Positions 1-8,011 of a stretch of 64,000 nucleotides of DNA are shown in pieces (the first letter of the stretch is position 1; each line of letters starts with the position of its first letter). The stretch comes from Micromonospora matsumotoense. Its GTDB lineage: Bacteria; Actinomycetota; Actinomycetes; Mycobacteriales; Micromonosporaceae. Both the position numbers and the translations under genes were made by a program. Location of the stretch: NCBI RefSeq assembly GCF_900091525.1, contig NZ_FMCU01000009.1:62001-126000 (forward strand), read 5' to 3'. The notes under the pieces were generated by a model. That model was given only the letters and a program-made list of their open reading frames with translations. It had not been told where the DNA came from and did no database searches.

Positions 1-2
1 AG

Positions 3-884
3 ATGTCGGCCGCCGAGATGATCGCCCAGTTCCACTTCTATCTGCTGGGCAACCCGGAGGGGCTGGCGTTCGACTGCCCCGACGAGGACTACGCCACGGC
101 GATCTGGCAGCCGCTGACCCGGCACGTGGCGCAGCACGGCGGCCGGGTGCGCACCGGGGTCGCCGCCACCCGGCTGGACCGGGAGCCGGACGGCTGGCGG
201 GTCACCACCGCCGACGGCACCGTCCACCCCGCCGGGCACGTGGTGCTGGCCGTCGACCCGCCCGCGCTGGCCGCGCTGGTCGCCGCCTCCCCCGGCCTGG
301 TCGCGGCGGCACCCGAGCTGGTGGTGCGGATGCCCGCGTTCGGTCGGCCCGGCCCGCCGTACGCGGTGGCGCGGTACTGGCTCGACGGGGACGTCCGGGC
401 CGACCGGGCGGTGTTCAGCGGGGTGTCCCGACAGCCCACCCTGGACTCGGTGACCCTCTACCACCGGCTGGAGAACGAGTCCCGCCGCTGGGCGCAACGC
501 ACCGGTGGCGCGGTGGTGGAGTTGCACGCGTACGCCTGCGACGAGGGGGTGCCGGCCGGGGAGTTGGCCGAACGGATGCGCGCCGAGTTGGTCGGGCTCT
601 GGCCGGAGGTAGCCGGGTTGGGCGTCCGTGAGCTGCGCGCCCGGGTCGAGGCGCAGGCCCCGGCGTTCACCCCGGGCAGCCACGCCGGCCGGCCCGGGGT
701 ACGTACCGACGCCGACGGCCTCTATCTGGCCGGGGACGGCATCGGCACCGACTTCCCGAGCGCGTTGATGGAGCGGTCGGCGGCGACCGGGATCATCGCC
801 GCCAACCACATCCTGCGCGCCGAGGGGGCCGCCGCCGAACCGGTCCACTCGGTCCGCCCCCGGGGCCTGCTCGCCGGGAAGTGA
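3..884 (+). CDS. FAD-dependent oxidoreductase, carotenoid desaturase/CrtU-like (5' truncated by window edge)
   Basis: C-terminal 293 residues of an enzyme whose frame is already open at the left edge, so the Rossmann nucleotide-binding N-terminus lies outside. The visible part has a substrate-domain region (NPEGLAFDCPDEDY) and the flavin-binding C-terminal signature LYLAGDGIG...PSALMERSAATG, as in the phytoene desaturase/isorenieratene synthase (CrtU) branch of FAD amine-oxidase folds. Such enzymes dehydrogenate or rearrange carotenoid ends at the membrane. No other carotenoid gene is visible, so the substrate is unknown. It converges on the small gene at 918-1181. Confidence 0.7.
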   Translation: MSAAEMIAQFHFYLLGNPEGLAFDCPDEDYATAIWQPLTRHVAQHGGRVRTGVAATRLDREPDGWRVTTADGTVHPAGHVVLAVDPPALAALVAASPGLVAAAPELVVRMPAFGRPGPPYAVARYWLDGDVRADRAVFSGVSRQPTLDSVTLYHRLENESRRWAQRTGGAVVELHAYACDEGVPAGELAERMRAELVGLWPEVAGLGVRELRARVEAQAPAFTPGSHAGRPGVRTDADGLYLAGDGIGTDFPSALMERSAATGIIAANHILRAEGAAAEPVHSVRPRGLLAGK

Positions 885-906
885 GCCGCCCGGGGGCGGA
901 CCGGGC

Positions 907-924
907 GGGCTGACCGGTCAGCCC
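907..924. terminator. Short perfect palindrome between convergent genes
   Basis: An 18-base perfect palindrome (GGGCTGACC with its complement) lies between the FAD enzyme and the convergent AdhE remnant and includes the remnant's stop codon. It could act as a weak bidirectional terminator. There is no U-tract, as is usual in high-GC actinobacteria. Confidence 0.35.
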
Positions 925-1181
925 GACGTGCCCTGGTAGGCGTCCCGCATGAGCTGCTGCATGTCGTCGAGCATCGGCATCCGGGGGTTGGCCGGCGCGC
1001 ACTGGTCCTCGTAGGCGTTGAGTGCCTGCTGGGGCGGCGCCGCCTCGTACGCCAGCGCGGCCACCGACGCCTTCCGGACGATGTGGTCGATCTGCTCCGG
1101 GTCGTAGCGGTAGTAGTCGGCCAGGGCCTTGAGGCCGTCGGCGACCAGGGCGTCGATCGTGGTGGCGAGTGCGGTCGACAT
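918..1181 (-). pseudogene. AdhE remnant: N- and C-terminal ends of aldehyde-alcohol dehydrogenase joined in frame
   Basis: An 87-residue ORF with a plausible ribosome site (GAGGCGAA before ATG). Residues about 1-45 (DALVADGLKALADYYRYD, then DHIVRKASVAAL) look like the start of the aldehyde dehydrogenase half of bifunctional AdhE. Residues about 53-87 (ALNAYEDQC, then ANPRMPMLDDMQQLM) look like the extreme C-terminus of the iron alcohol dehydrogenase half, where E. coli AdhE has a DQC...NPRYP motif. The roughly 780 residues between them, with all catalytic and metal residues, are missing. I read it as an internal in-frame deletion of adhE. The reading frame and RBS survive, so a peptide may still be made, but enzyme activity is not possible. 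Assembly collapse is an alternative. Confidence 0.6.
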
Positions 1182-1392
1182 GCTTTCGCCTCGGCGGTTG
1201 GCGCCTTTCGGACACCCTCAGCATCCATCGACGGCCATCTCGGCGGTGGGGCGCAAGGACCGTCCGACGGTGGCCGAAGGTCCCGTCGGCACGCCCGTCC
1301 CGGGTGTCTCCGGTCGGCCGAAGGTCCCGATGTCACGCGGCGAACACGCAGCGTCGCCTACCCGACACCGGGTCCCGCCGGTCCCGGCCACC

Positions 1393-2370
1393 ATGATTCG
1401 CATGACGGGACCGCGAAAGGCCTACACGTTGCTCGCCGTGGCCGCCCTCGGGGTGGCGGTGCTGGCCTGGCGGATGGGGGTCGACAAGGCCAACGCACTG
1501 GTGGGCCTGGCCGGCGTCTTCGCCGCGAGCGCGCTCGGCCTGCTGTCCCTGTTCAGCGCGATCGACCCACGGCTGTCCCGGGCGGCGGCGGACGCCGCCG
1601 CCGTGCCGGCGGGGGCGACCCCGCCCGCGCTCGACGCCCCGGCCGGGTCCGCCGCCACACCGTCGGACCCGGGGCCGCGCCGCCGCTGGCAGCGCTGGCG
1701 GCTGCCGGCCGGAATCGCCGTACTGCTGCTGGTGATCGTCGGTGCGGTGGCCGTGCTCTCCTGGCCGATGGACCGCACGCCGGACGCGCGAAGTGCCTCC
1801 CCCACGACCTCCGCCGACGCCTCGTCGGCCGACCCCACCGCCCCGCCGACCCCGGTCGGGTCGACACCCACGACCGATCCGTCCGGGGCGACGCCCGCCA
1901 CCACCCCGGCGACCCCGGAGCCGGGTCCGGACGGGCCGACGTCCGGCCCCGGGCCGACCCCCACGGGCAGGCCGACGCTCACCACGGGGCCGGTCGGGCC
2001 GGACTGGGTGCCGCCGGCGGACGCGCCGCACTGGAAGCTGCTCGCCGACGACTCGGTCTACTTCCTGCCGAAACCCCGGCTGGCGAGGGGCACCGGCGCG
2101 GGCACCCTGATCTTCCAGGCGAAGGACCACCAGCTCGCCCTCTACAACTGGACCGACGACCCGGACGACCTCAGCTACGAGGGCTGCCGGAACCCGAAGG
2201 CCCAGCGGTATTCGAGCATCGATCTCGAACTGGTCGACCGCACCCCGGTCACCTACTGCCAGCCGGACCCGGGCGAGCCGACGGTGGTCAACTACGTCCG
2301 GATCGACCACAACCGCTACGGGTCGACGCCGGCCTCGGTCGACGTCACCGTCTGGTCGATCCGCTCGTAG
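1393..2370 (+). CDS. Membrane-anchored protein with Thr/Pro-rich linker and extracytoplasmic domain, unknown function
   Basis: About 325 residues from ATG 1393 (ATG 1402 is also possible). Two hydrophobic segments near the N-terminus (YTLLAVAALGVAVLAW and a segment around LVGLAGVFAASALGLL) are followed by an Ala-rich cytoplasmic stretch, a third segment (AGIAVLLLVIVGAVAVLSW), then a Thr/Pro/Ser-rich linker of about 90 residues. The C-terminal domain of about 110 residues has two cysteines (YEGCRN, YCQPDPGE) that could form a disulphide outside the cell. I do not recognise the family. The upstream GC-rich extension in the same frame was not used because it overlaps the divergent gene's promoter and has no good start. 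Confidence 0.65.
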   Translation: MIRMTGPRKAYTLLAVAALGVAVLAWRMGVDKANALVGLAGVFAASALGLLSLFSAIDPRLSRAAADAAAVPAGATPPALDAPAGSAATPSDPGPRRRWQRWRLPAGIAVLLLVIVGAVAVLSWPMDRTPDARSASPTTSADASSADPTAPPTPVGSTPTTDPSGATPATTPATPEPGPDGPTSGPGPTPTGRPTLTTGPVGPDWVPPADAPHWKLLADDSVYFLPKPRLARGTGAGTLIFQAKDHQLALYNWTDDPDDLSYEGCRNPKAQRYSSIDLELVDRTPVTYCQPDPGEPTVVNYVRIDHNRYGSTPASVDVTVWSIRS

Positions 2371-2422
2371 GACGGCACCCGGTCGGCCGGGCCGACGAGC
2401 ACCGAACGCGGCAGTTCCCGTA

Positions 2423-2470
2423 GATCTTGGAAGATTCCGGCCCCCAGAGGGGCCACTTACCGCCAAGATC
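2423..2470. repeat. Nested inverted repeat (GATCTTGG...CCAAGATC), probable terminator hairpin
   Basis: Outer 8-base arms GATCTTGG and CCAAGATC enclose an inner GGCCCC/GGGGCC stem, giving a two-tier hairpin 53 bases after the preceding stop codon. It is the only clear structure in the 2371-2831 gap apart from the tiny ORF at 2577. It may terminate the upstream gene or be a copy of a dispersed genomic palindrome. Confidence 0.5.
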
Positions 2471-2576
2471 GCCCGGTGAGCGGAGTGGCGTGCGGGCATC
2501 GAAATGCGTTGCCCGCCCGTACTGCCGCGCCTACCGTGGTCCGCGCAAGGTCAACCAGTCGATTCGGGAGCACGCC

Positions 2577-2666
2577 ATGACGTCGCCGCACCTCACCAGC
2601 GCGTGGTCGACGCTACCCATCGACGGTTACCGAGCCGAACACCCCCGGGACGGGAATCCCGACTGA
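2577..2666 (+). CDS. Possible small ORF upstream of the HNH gene
   Basis: A 29-codon ORF (MTSPHLTSAW...) begins six bases after a GGGAG ribosome-binding motif in the otherwise empty 2371-2831 gap. Codon bias is compatible with coding, but the peptide is too short to judge and has no recognisable domain or signal peptide. It ends 165 bases before the HNH gene, so it could be a leader peptide or nothing at all. Confidence 0.25.
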   Translation: MTSPHLTSAWSTLPIDGYRAEHPRDGNPD

Positions 2667-2831
2667 CGCGTGCCCGCACGCGCCGGCCGCCCCGTCCCAC
2701 GTGGACCGGGCGGCCTTCGTCGCCCAGGCCCACACGCGGGCCCGGCGGCGGGTCCGGCCGGCCGGTTCCGCTCCGGACGGGCGGCCCCACCGGCCGGCCC
2801 GATCAACCGCCGACCGTGAAGGGAGAGCCCG

Positions 2832-3275
2832 GTGGACGCCGTCCTCGTCATCAACGCCGACCTCGGCCCGCTGCACCGGGTCACCGTCCAACACGCGATC
2901 CGGATGCTGTGCCGCCGGGTCGCCGAGATCCACGAGGCCGAGCCGGACCGGGTGATCGGCGTCTTCCCGGTCCCCCGGGTGGTCCGCCTCGTCCGGTACG
3001 TCGTCACCCGCTGGCGGTTCAGCGCCGGTCCGGCCTGGTCCCGGGCCGGTGTGCTGCGCCGCGACGGCGGCCGGTGCGCGTACTGCGGCGGGTCGGCCGG
3101 CACCGTCGACCACGTGCTGCCCCGCTCGCGCGGCGGCCGGAACACCTGGCGGAACACCACCGCCGCCTGCTACGGGTGCAACCAGCGCAAGGGGGACCGG
3201 ACGCCGGCCGAGGCCGGCATGCCGTTGCGGCAGGAGCCACTGACGCCGAGCTGGGCGAGCCTCGCCGGGCGGTGA
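2832..3275 (+). CDS. HNH endonuclease
   Basis: 147 residues from GTG 2832, preceded by GAAGGGAGAGCC. The C-terminal half is a canonical HNH nuclease module: CAYCGG zinc knuckle, TVDHVLPRSRGG (catalytic His with metal-binding Asp), NTTAACYGCNQRKG (Asn plus second CxxC). The N-terminal 65 residues (NADLGPLHRVTVQHAIRML) match the usual first part of the small actinobacterial HNH family that carries a PLHR-V motif. These genes are common single-gene residents of actinobacterial chromosomes. Their role in DNA cleavage or phage/plasmid interference is not established, and no methylase or toxin partner is nearby. Confidence 0.88.
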   Translation: MDAVLVINADLGPLHRVTVQHAIRMLCRRVAEIHEAEPDRVIGVFPVPRVVRLVRYVVTRWRFSAGPAWSRAGVLRRDGGRCAYCGGSAGTVDHVLPRSRGGRNTWRNTTAACYGCNQRKGDRTPAEAGMPLRQEPLTPSWASLAGR

Positions 3276-3282
3276 CGGGACC

Positions 3283-3339
3283 GGCCGGCGGGCACAGGGG
3301 GTCGCATCGGGGTACGCCCCGGCGCGACGCCCGCCGGCC
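3283..3339 (+). terminator. Terminator-like hairpin after the HNH gene
   Basis: Arms of 11 bases (GGCCGGCGGGC and its complement) separated by 35 bases that contain a smaller CGGGG/CCCCG hairpin, starting 8 bases after the HNH stop codon. It sits between that gene and the convergent TetR remnant. Confidence 0.45.
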
Positions 3340-3373
3340 CTCGTCGTGCCACCTTCAGACTCCTCGCCGCTCG

Positions 3374-3700
3374 TCAGCGGTCGTCGATGCCCCGGAGGAG
3401 GAGGTCGAGACCGCCGCCGAACTCCGCATCCGGCTCCAGTCTGCGGGCTTCGGCAGCGGTGGCCGTCAGATGCGGGAAGGTCACCGGGGACAACGCCGCC
3501 ACCGCGGTGGTCCCGGCTCCGGAGAGCGGGCCCAGATGTTCCAACTGGATCGCGCCGACGGCGTACGCGAGGAGGGCACGCAGAGCTATCACCCGGCGGG
3601 TGCCGTCGAGGCCACCGTCGGTGAGGACGCCGAGTAGCGCCTCGGTCCAACGGAGCACGGTCGATGAGCGGTGCCGGTGGATGGGTAGCAGTGGGGTCAC
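3374..3700 (-). pseudogene. TetR-family regulator remnant (C-terminal ligand domain only)
   Basis: About 108 residues resemble the C-terminal ligand-binding domain of TetR-family repressors (RHPAVTPLLP, then TEALLGVLTDGG and LRALLAYAVGAIQLE helices). The N-terminal helix-turn-helix is absent. A neighbouring frame just upstream (3700-3765) reads PDDPRAMALRDAAGI, which fits the segment that should precede it, so there is probably a frameshift near 3700 as well as loss of the DNA-binding half. The next upstream sequence is the 3' end of an enoyl-CoA hydratase. I treat this as a decayed gene. The GTG at 3700 gives the longest simple reading. Confidence 0.6.
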
Positions 3701-3809
3701 GGCGGGATGCCTGCCGCGTCGCGCAGTGCCATCGCGCGCGGGTCGTCCGGGGTTCGGGTCTGCGCCGCCGTCGGCCCAGTCCCGGCCGCGCCCGGCGTCC
3801 TGACGACGG

Positions 3810-4574
3810 TCAGTGACCGGCGGACGGGGACCAGGGAAAGTCGGGCGTGCGGCGCTCTTGGTGGGCGGCGACGCCCTCGCGGGCCTCACCGCTGTCCTGT
3901 ACCTTCCGGTGCCACCAGGCGATCCGGGCCGGGCCGGCCCGGTCGTCGACGATCTCCTTGGCGGCGGCGACACTGAGCTGGGAGCGCGCGGCGATGGTGG
4001 CGGTGATCGCGGCGACCCGGCCGGTCAGGTCGTCGGCCACCTCGTCGGCCAGGCCGACCCGCAGCGCCCGCTCGGCGTCGATCAACTCGGCGGTGAAGAG
4101 CAGGAACTTGGCCGTGGACGGGCCGACGAGCCGGGTCAACCGCCGGGTGGTGGGTGCCGGGTAGACCAGCCCGAGCCGGGCCGGTGGCACCCCGAACCGG
4201 GCGTCCGGGGCGACGATCCGCAGGTCGCAGGCGACCGCGAGCAGACAACCACCGCCCACACAGGGGCCCTGCACCGCCGCGACGGTGGGCTTGGCGAACG
4301 CGGCCAACCGCTCCTCGGCGGCGACCGCGATGCCCGCGTCCCCGTTCGCGTCCAGCAGCTCGTCGAGGTCACCGAGGTCGGCGCCGGCGCAGAACGCCCC
4401 GTCGGCGCCGGTGAGCACCAGGGCCCGGACGGCCGGGTCGGCCTCCAGGCCGTCCAGCAGCACCGGCAGCCGACGCCACATGGCCGGGGTCATCGCGTTG
4501 CGCCGGCCCGGGTTCCGGATCGTCACCGTCGCCACCGCGCCGGTCACCCCGACGGTCAACTCCGCGTCCGACAC
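3810..4574 (-). CDS. Enoyl-CoA hydratase/isomerase family protein
   Basis: 254 residues from GTG 4574 (AGGGG ribosome motif 9 bases upstream); the longer upstream frame has no good start. Crotonase fold signatures are present: NPGRRNAM near the N-terminus, the oxyanion-hole segments GAFCAGADLGDL and GPCVGGGCLLAVACDLRI, and FGVPPARLGLVYP. In hydratases a Glu usually follows the second oxyanion region. Here PPARLGL replaces the common PE-pattern, so isomerase, hydratase or another crotonase activity cannot be told apart. Probably cytosolic acyl-CoA metabolism. It is transcribed after the M4 protease gene but separated from it by a strong terminator. Confidence 0.85.
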   Translation of the reverse strand: MSDAELTVGVTGAVATVTIRNPGRRNAMTPAMWRRLPVLLDGLEADPAVRALVLTGADGAFCAGADLGDLDELLDANGDAGIAVAAEERLAAFAKPTVAAVQGPCVGGGCLLAVACDLRIVAPDARFGVPPARLGLVYPAPTTRRLTRLVGPSTAKFLLFTAELIDAERALRVGLADEVADDLTGRVAAITATIAARSQLSVAAAKEIVDDRAGPARIAWWHRKVQDSGEAREGVAAHQERRTPDFPWSPSAGH

Positions 4575-4636
4575 CGCCACCACCCCTCTCGTCGCGCCAC
4601 CGGCACGTGCCGCGTCGGTGCGGCGACCATAACGGC

Positions 4637-4679
4637 GCGGGCCCGACGACCACCCAGGAGGGGTGGTCGTCGGGCCCGC
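4637..4679 (-). terminator. Strong terminator of the M4 protease gene
   Basis: A perfect 19-base stem (core GGGCCCGACGACCACCC) with a five-base loop, 17 bases beyond the protease stop codon. It separates the protease transcript from the downstream enoyl-CoA hydratase. Confidence 0.85.
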
Positions 4680-4695
4680 CGACACAGCGGTCAGG

Positions 4696-7083
4696 TCAGG
4701 AGACGTCGAGCGCGGTGTCGTCGACCACGAAGGACGTCCGCAGCGAGGCGTCCTCGGTGCCGGTGAACTTCAGGGTCACGCTCTGGCCGGCGTACGCAGC
4801 CAGCGAGAACGAGCGCTGGGTGTACCCGGTGGCCTTGTTCAGGTTCGAGTAGGTCGCCAGGGTCGCCAGCACGGTGCCGGAGGAGTTGAGCACCTGCACC
4901 GTCAACTTGTCGTACGCGGTGGTGGTGCTGGCCTCCCGCGTGTCGATGTGCAGCCAGAAGCTGAAGTTGTACGTCGCGCAGCCGGCCGGCAGGCTCACCG
5001 ACTGGGAGAGCGTCTCGGTCAGGGTGCCACCGGTGCCGCCCAGCCAGGCGTTCCAGGTGCCACCGTGAGTGGGCTGGCTGGCGCCGTTCTGCCCGATGAC
5101 GCCCGTGCTGGCCGCCCAGACCGTGTTGCCGGACTCGAAGCCGGGGTTGCCCAGCTTCTGGCCGGCGGTGCAACTGCCACCGACACTGCTCACGGTCAGC
5201 GCGTAGCTGGCCGAGTGGGCCACCGCGCCGGTGCCGGTGACCGTCACCGTGTAGCTGCCGGCCGGGGTGCTGGCCGAGGTGGCGATGGTCAGGGTCGACG
5301 AGGCACCCGAGGTCACCGAGGCCGGGCTGAACGACGCGGTCGCGCCGGTCGGCAGGCCGGACGCGGAGAACGTCACGGTCTGCGCGGTGCCGCTGGTGGT
5401 CGCGGTGGCGACGGTGGTGGCGACGGAGCCGCCCGCGGTCACCGACCCGGAGGTCGGGGAGAGCGCGACGGAGAAGTCGTTACCGGTCGAGGAGCAGGGG
5501 GCGTCGCTGCCGGCCACGGCCACCGCGGTCCACGCCGCCTGGACGGCCTTGTACTCGGTGGAGCAGCTACCGTACAGGTCGGTGGCCGCCTTCAGGCTGT
5601 ACGCGCGGGCGGTGTTCGCCGGGGTGCTGGTGTTGACGTACGACGTGTTGGAGGTGAAATACACGTCCAGGGCGCGGTACCAGATCTTCTCGGCCTTGGC
5701 CCGGCCGATGCCGGTGACCGCCGGGGCGGAGCCGCAGACCGGCGAGGTGCCGTACGACGTGGCGCCGGTGCCCTCGGCGAGGTTGAAGAAGAAGTGGTTG
5801 GCGACGCCGGAGGAGTAGTGCACGTCCTTGTTCTTGGTGCTGGTGGTCCAGCACGAGTCGGACGAGCCGTCCAGCGACGGGTTGTACATGTAGCGCAGCG
5901 GGGTGCCGTTGCCGTTGATGTTGATCTTCTCACCGACCTGGTAGTCGCCCGGGTCGCTCGGCGCGGCGGCGTAGAACTCCACCATGTTGCCGAAGATGTC
6001 GCTGGTGGCCTCGTTGAGTCCGCCCGACTCGCCGGAGTAGACCAGGCCGGCGACGGCCTCGGTGACACCGTGGCTCATCTCGTGGCCGGCGACGTCGAGG
6101 GAGACCAGCGGGCGGGCGTTGCTGGCGCCGTCGCCGTAGGTCATCTGGGCGCCGTCCCAGAAGGCGTTGATGTAGTTGCGGCCGTAGTGCACCCGGCTCG
6201 GCACACCCGTGCCGTTGCCGAAGATGCCGTTGCGGCCGTGCACGTTCTTGAAGTAGTCGAACGTCTTGGCGGCACCGAAGTGGGCGTCGACGCCGGCGGA
6301 CTGCCGGTTGGTGTTGGTGCCGTCGCCCCAGGCGTTGTCGGCGTCGGTGAACGTGGTGCAGGTGCTGGTGCCGTTGTTCATGTCGCAGGTGCGGCCGTTG
6401 CCGTGCGACGGGTCGATCATCTGGTAGGTGCTGCCGGAGAGCGTGGTGTCGATGCTGACCGAGCCGGTGTAGATGCCCTGGCCGCTGCCGACCACCGACT
6501 CGATCTCGTCGTGCGCGCCGATGACCCGGCCGGTGCTGGCGTCGGTGATGACGTGCAGCTTCGACGGGGTCTGCTGGTCGGCCTTCCAGCCGGACAGCAC
6601 GGTCTCCCAGGCGAGCCGGCCCTTGCCGGAGCTGGCGTCGACGAACAGCTCCGGTGCGCCGACCTCGGTGATCTTGCCGGAGAACGCCTTGCGCGCCGTC
6701 GCCTTGGCCGCCGCCGGAGAGATCTTGGCGGCGGTGCCGAGGGTGAGCGGAGCGGCCAGGCCGACCGAGGTGCCGGCGAGGGTGCCGTTGGGCGCGGTGT
6801 GGATGACGAAGTCACCGCCGTACACCCGCAGACCCTGGTAGGTACGGGTGTAGCGGACGTGTGCCGCACCGTTGGCATCGACCTTGGTGCGGACGGCCTG
6901 GTAGGCCTCTCCGCTGACGCCCTGCACGGCACCGGGGTTGCTGCGCAGCAGGCTCTCGGCGCGGGCGGCAGGGGCGGTGTCGGGGGCAGGGGCGGCCGGA
7001 GCCGCCTGCGCTGCGGTGACGACGCAGGTCAGCAATCCGCTGGTGAGCAGAGCTGCGCTGACGGCGGCGACGGGTCTTTTCAC
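4696..7083 (-). CDS. Secreted M4 family (thermolysin/griselysin-type) zinc metalloprotease
   Basis: 795 residues from GTG 7083, chosen because AGGAGG lies just upstream. Order of parts: signal peptide (KRPVAAVSAALLTSG...AQA), FTP/PepSY-type propeptide (about 40-200), M4 catalytic domain with HEMSH at 334-338 and GGLNEATSD supplying the third zinc ligand, a second M4 part ending near WTAVAVAG, an Ig-like/NEW3-type linker domain rich in Ser/Thr/Gly, and a C-terminal beta-sandwich (GFESGNTVW...WLHIDTRE) resembling a P-domain or carbohydrate-binding jelly roll. It should be secreted, self-cleave its propeptide and degrade extracellular protein. A palindrome in the promoter may control it. Confidence 0.93.
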   Translation of the reverse strand: MKRPVAAVSAALLTSGLLTCVVTAAQAAPAAPAPDTAPAARAESLLRSNPGAVQGVSGEAYQAVRTKVDANGAAHVRYTRTYQGLRVYGGDFVIHTAPNGTLAGTSVGLAAPLTLGTAAKISPAAAKATARKAFSGKITEVGAPELFVDASSGKGRLAWETVLSGWKADQQTPSKLHVITDASTGRVIGAHDEIESVVGSGQGIYTGSVSIDTTLSGSTYQMIDPSHGNGRTCDMNNGTSTCTTFTDADNAWGDGTNTNRQSAGVDAHFGAAKTFDYFKNVHGRNGIFGNGTGVPSRVHYGRNYINAFWDGAQMTYGDGASNARPLVSLDVAGHEMSHGVTEAVAGLVYSGESGGLNEATSDIFGNMVEFYAAAPSDPGDYQVGEKININGNGTPLRYMYNPSLDGSSDSCWTTSTKNKDVHYSSGVANHFFFNLAEGTGATSYGTSPVCGSAPAVTGIGRAKAEKIWYRALDVYFTSNTSYVNTSTPANTARAYSLKAATDLYGSCSTEYKAVQAAWTAVAVAGSDAPCSSTGNDFSVALSPTSGSVTAGGSVATTVATATTSGTAQTVTFSASGLPTGATASFSPASVTSGASSTLTIATSASTPAGSYTVTVTGTGAVAHSASYALTVSSVGGSCTAGQKLGNPGFESGNTVWAASTGVIGQNGASQPTHGGTWNAWLGGTGGTLTETLSQSVSLPAGCATYNFSFWLHIDTREASTTTAYDKLTVQVLNSSGTVLATLATYSNLNKATGYTQRSFSLAAYAGQSVTLKFTGTEDASLRTSFVVDDTALDVS

Positions 7084-7126
7084 GTGCCCTCCTGGCAAGG
7101 GAAAGATGTGACGGGGGTGGTCACGC

Positions 7127-7146
7127 ATGTAGATATAGCGATACAT
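7127..7146. promoter_or_regulatory. Possible operator upstream of the M4 protease
   Basis: An AT-rich interrupted palindrome (ATGTA...TACAT with internal TATA-like bases) 44 bases upstream of the protease start, in the space shared with the divergent lipoprotein gene. TATCG/ATGTA patterns of this sort are typical of PadR-type operators in actinobacteria, but no PadR gene is in the window. Confidence 0.35.
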
Positions 7147-7251
7147 CGAAGAAAAGAGAAGGGATGGAGCGGTTCCATGACACGACACTGGCCGAACGGA
7201 GGAGGGGTCCTGCCCGGGGAACCGATTGACGTCGATGCGCGTCGGAACGGC

Positions 7252-7824
7252 ATGAGATCACCCGCCCTGGTCCTGACCACGATCACGGTTTCCCTCGGCC
7301 TGCTGACCGGCTGCTCAGCGAGCGACCCGGGCTCACCTGCGGCACCGCCCGCCACCACAACGGCCACCGCCGCCACCCCGGCCACCACCGCCACCCCGAC
7401 CGCCGCTGCCGGTGACGGCACCCCGGGCGGTACGGCCGACGCCGGCACCACGCGGGGTCCCGGCGTCACGGAGTCCGCCGCCACCGTCGACCGGGTCACC
7501 CTGACCCGCTCCGGTGGTTTCGCGGGGAACCGCGACACGGTGACCGTCGAGCCCGACGGTCGATGGACCACGACCGACCGGGCCGGCACGACCCGTACCG
7601 GCCGGCTCACCCCGGCACAGCTCGACCAGCTCCGGACGCTCACCGGCCCGGCCACCCGCAGCCGCGGCGGCCCGCCCGACGGCCGCTGCGCGGACACCTA
7701 CGCCTATCAGCTCACCGTCGGGACCCGCAGCGTCGAGTGGTCCGACTGCCCGAGCGGTCCGCAACCGCCGGCCGCCGCGCCCCAACTGGCCGCCCTGCTG
7801 CTGAAGACCACCACGACCGGCTGA
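7252..7824 (+). CDS. Putative lipoprotein, unknown function
   Basis: 190 residues from ATG 7252; an in-frame ATG at 7177 with GGGATGGAGCGG upstream is an alternative. The N-terminus MRSPALVL...LGLLTGCSA is a type II signal peptide with lipobox Cys, followed by a Thr/Ala-rich spacer (about 25-65) and a domain of about 120 residues (VTLTRSGGFAGN, DRAGTTRTGRLTPAQLDQL) with a Cys pair (DGRCAD...WSDCPSG). Proteins with this SGGFAG...W.T/L-rich pattern occur as small protealysin-inhibitor-like proteins near M4 proteases, here divergent from such a protease. An inhibitor role is inference only. Confidence 0.7.
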   Translation: MRSPALVLTTITVSLGLLTGCSASDPGSPAAPPATTTATAATPATTATPTAAAGDGTPGGTADAGTTRGPGVTESAATVDRVTLTRSGGFAGNRDTVTVEPDGRWTTTDRAGTTRTGRLTPAQLDQLRTLTGPATRSRGGPPDGRCADTYAYQLTVGTRSVEWSDCPSGPQPPAAAPQLAALLLKTTTTG

Positions 7825-7854
7825 CCACCGACGCGGTGACCGTCGACCCTCCGA

Positions 7855-7890
7855 GCGGGCACCGCACCCCGGCCGGGGTGCGGTGCCCGC
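7855..7890 (+). terminator. Strong hairpin terminator
   Basis: A perfect 16-base stem (GCGGGCACCGCACCCC) with a GGCC loop, 30 bases after the lipoprotein stop codon. No U-tract, as is common in these genomes. Confidence 0.8.
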
Positions 7891-8011
7891 CCACACCCGA
7901 TTCCGCCGCCCCGGACCGGAGAACTGCCCACCGTGAAATCGGGGGGCCGACGACAAACCAGGGCGACACCGGTCGGATAACCTACCCGCTCCGATTGCCG
8001 CGAGGAGCGTT

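Noticed and set aside
4663..7251. Very long plus-strand open frame opposite the M4 protease, continuous with the lipoprotein gene
   Set aside because: It mirrors the protease codons (Gly/Val/Ala/Arg-rich, no domain); only the part from about 7252 has a signal peptide and its own start.
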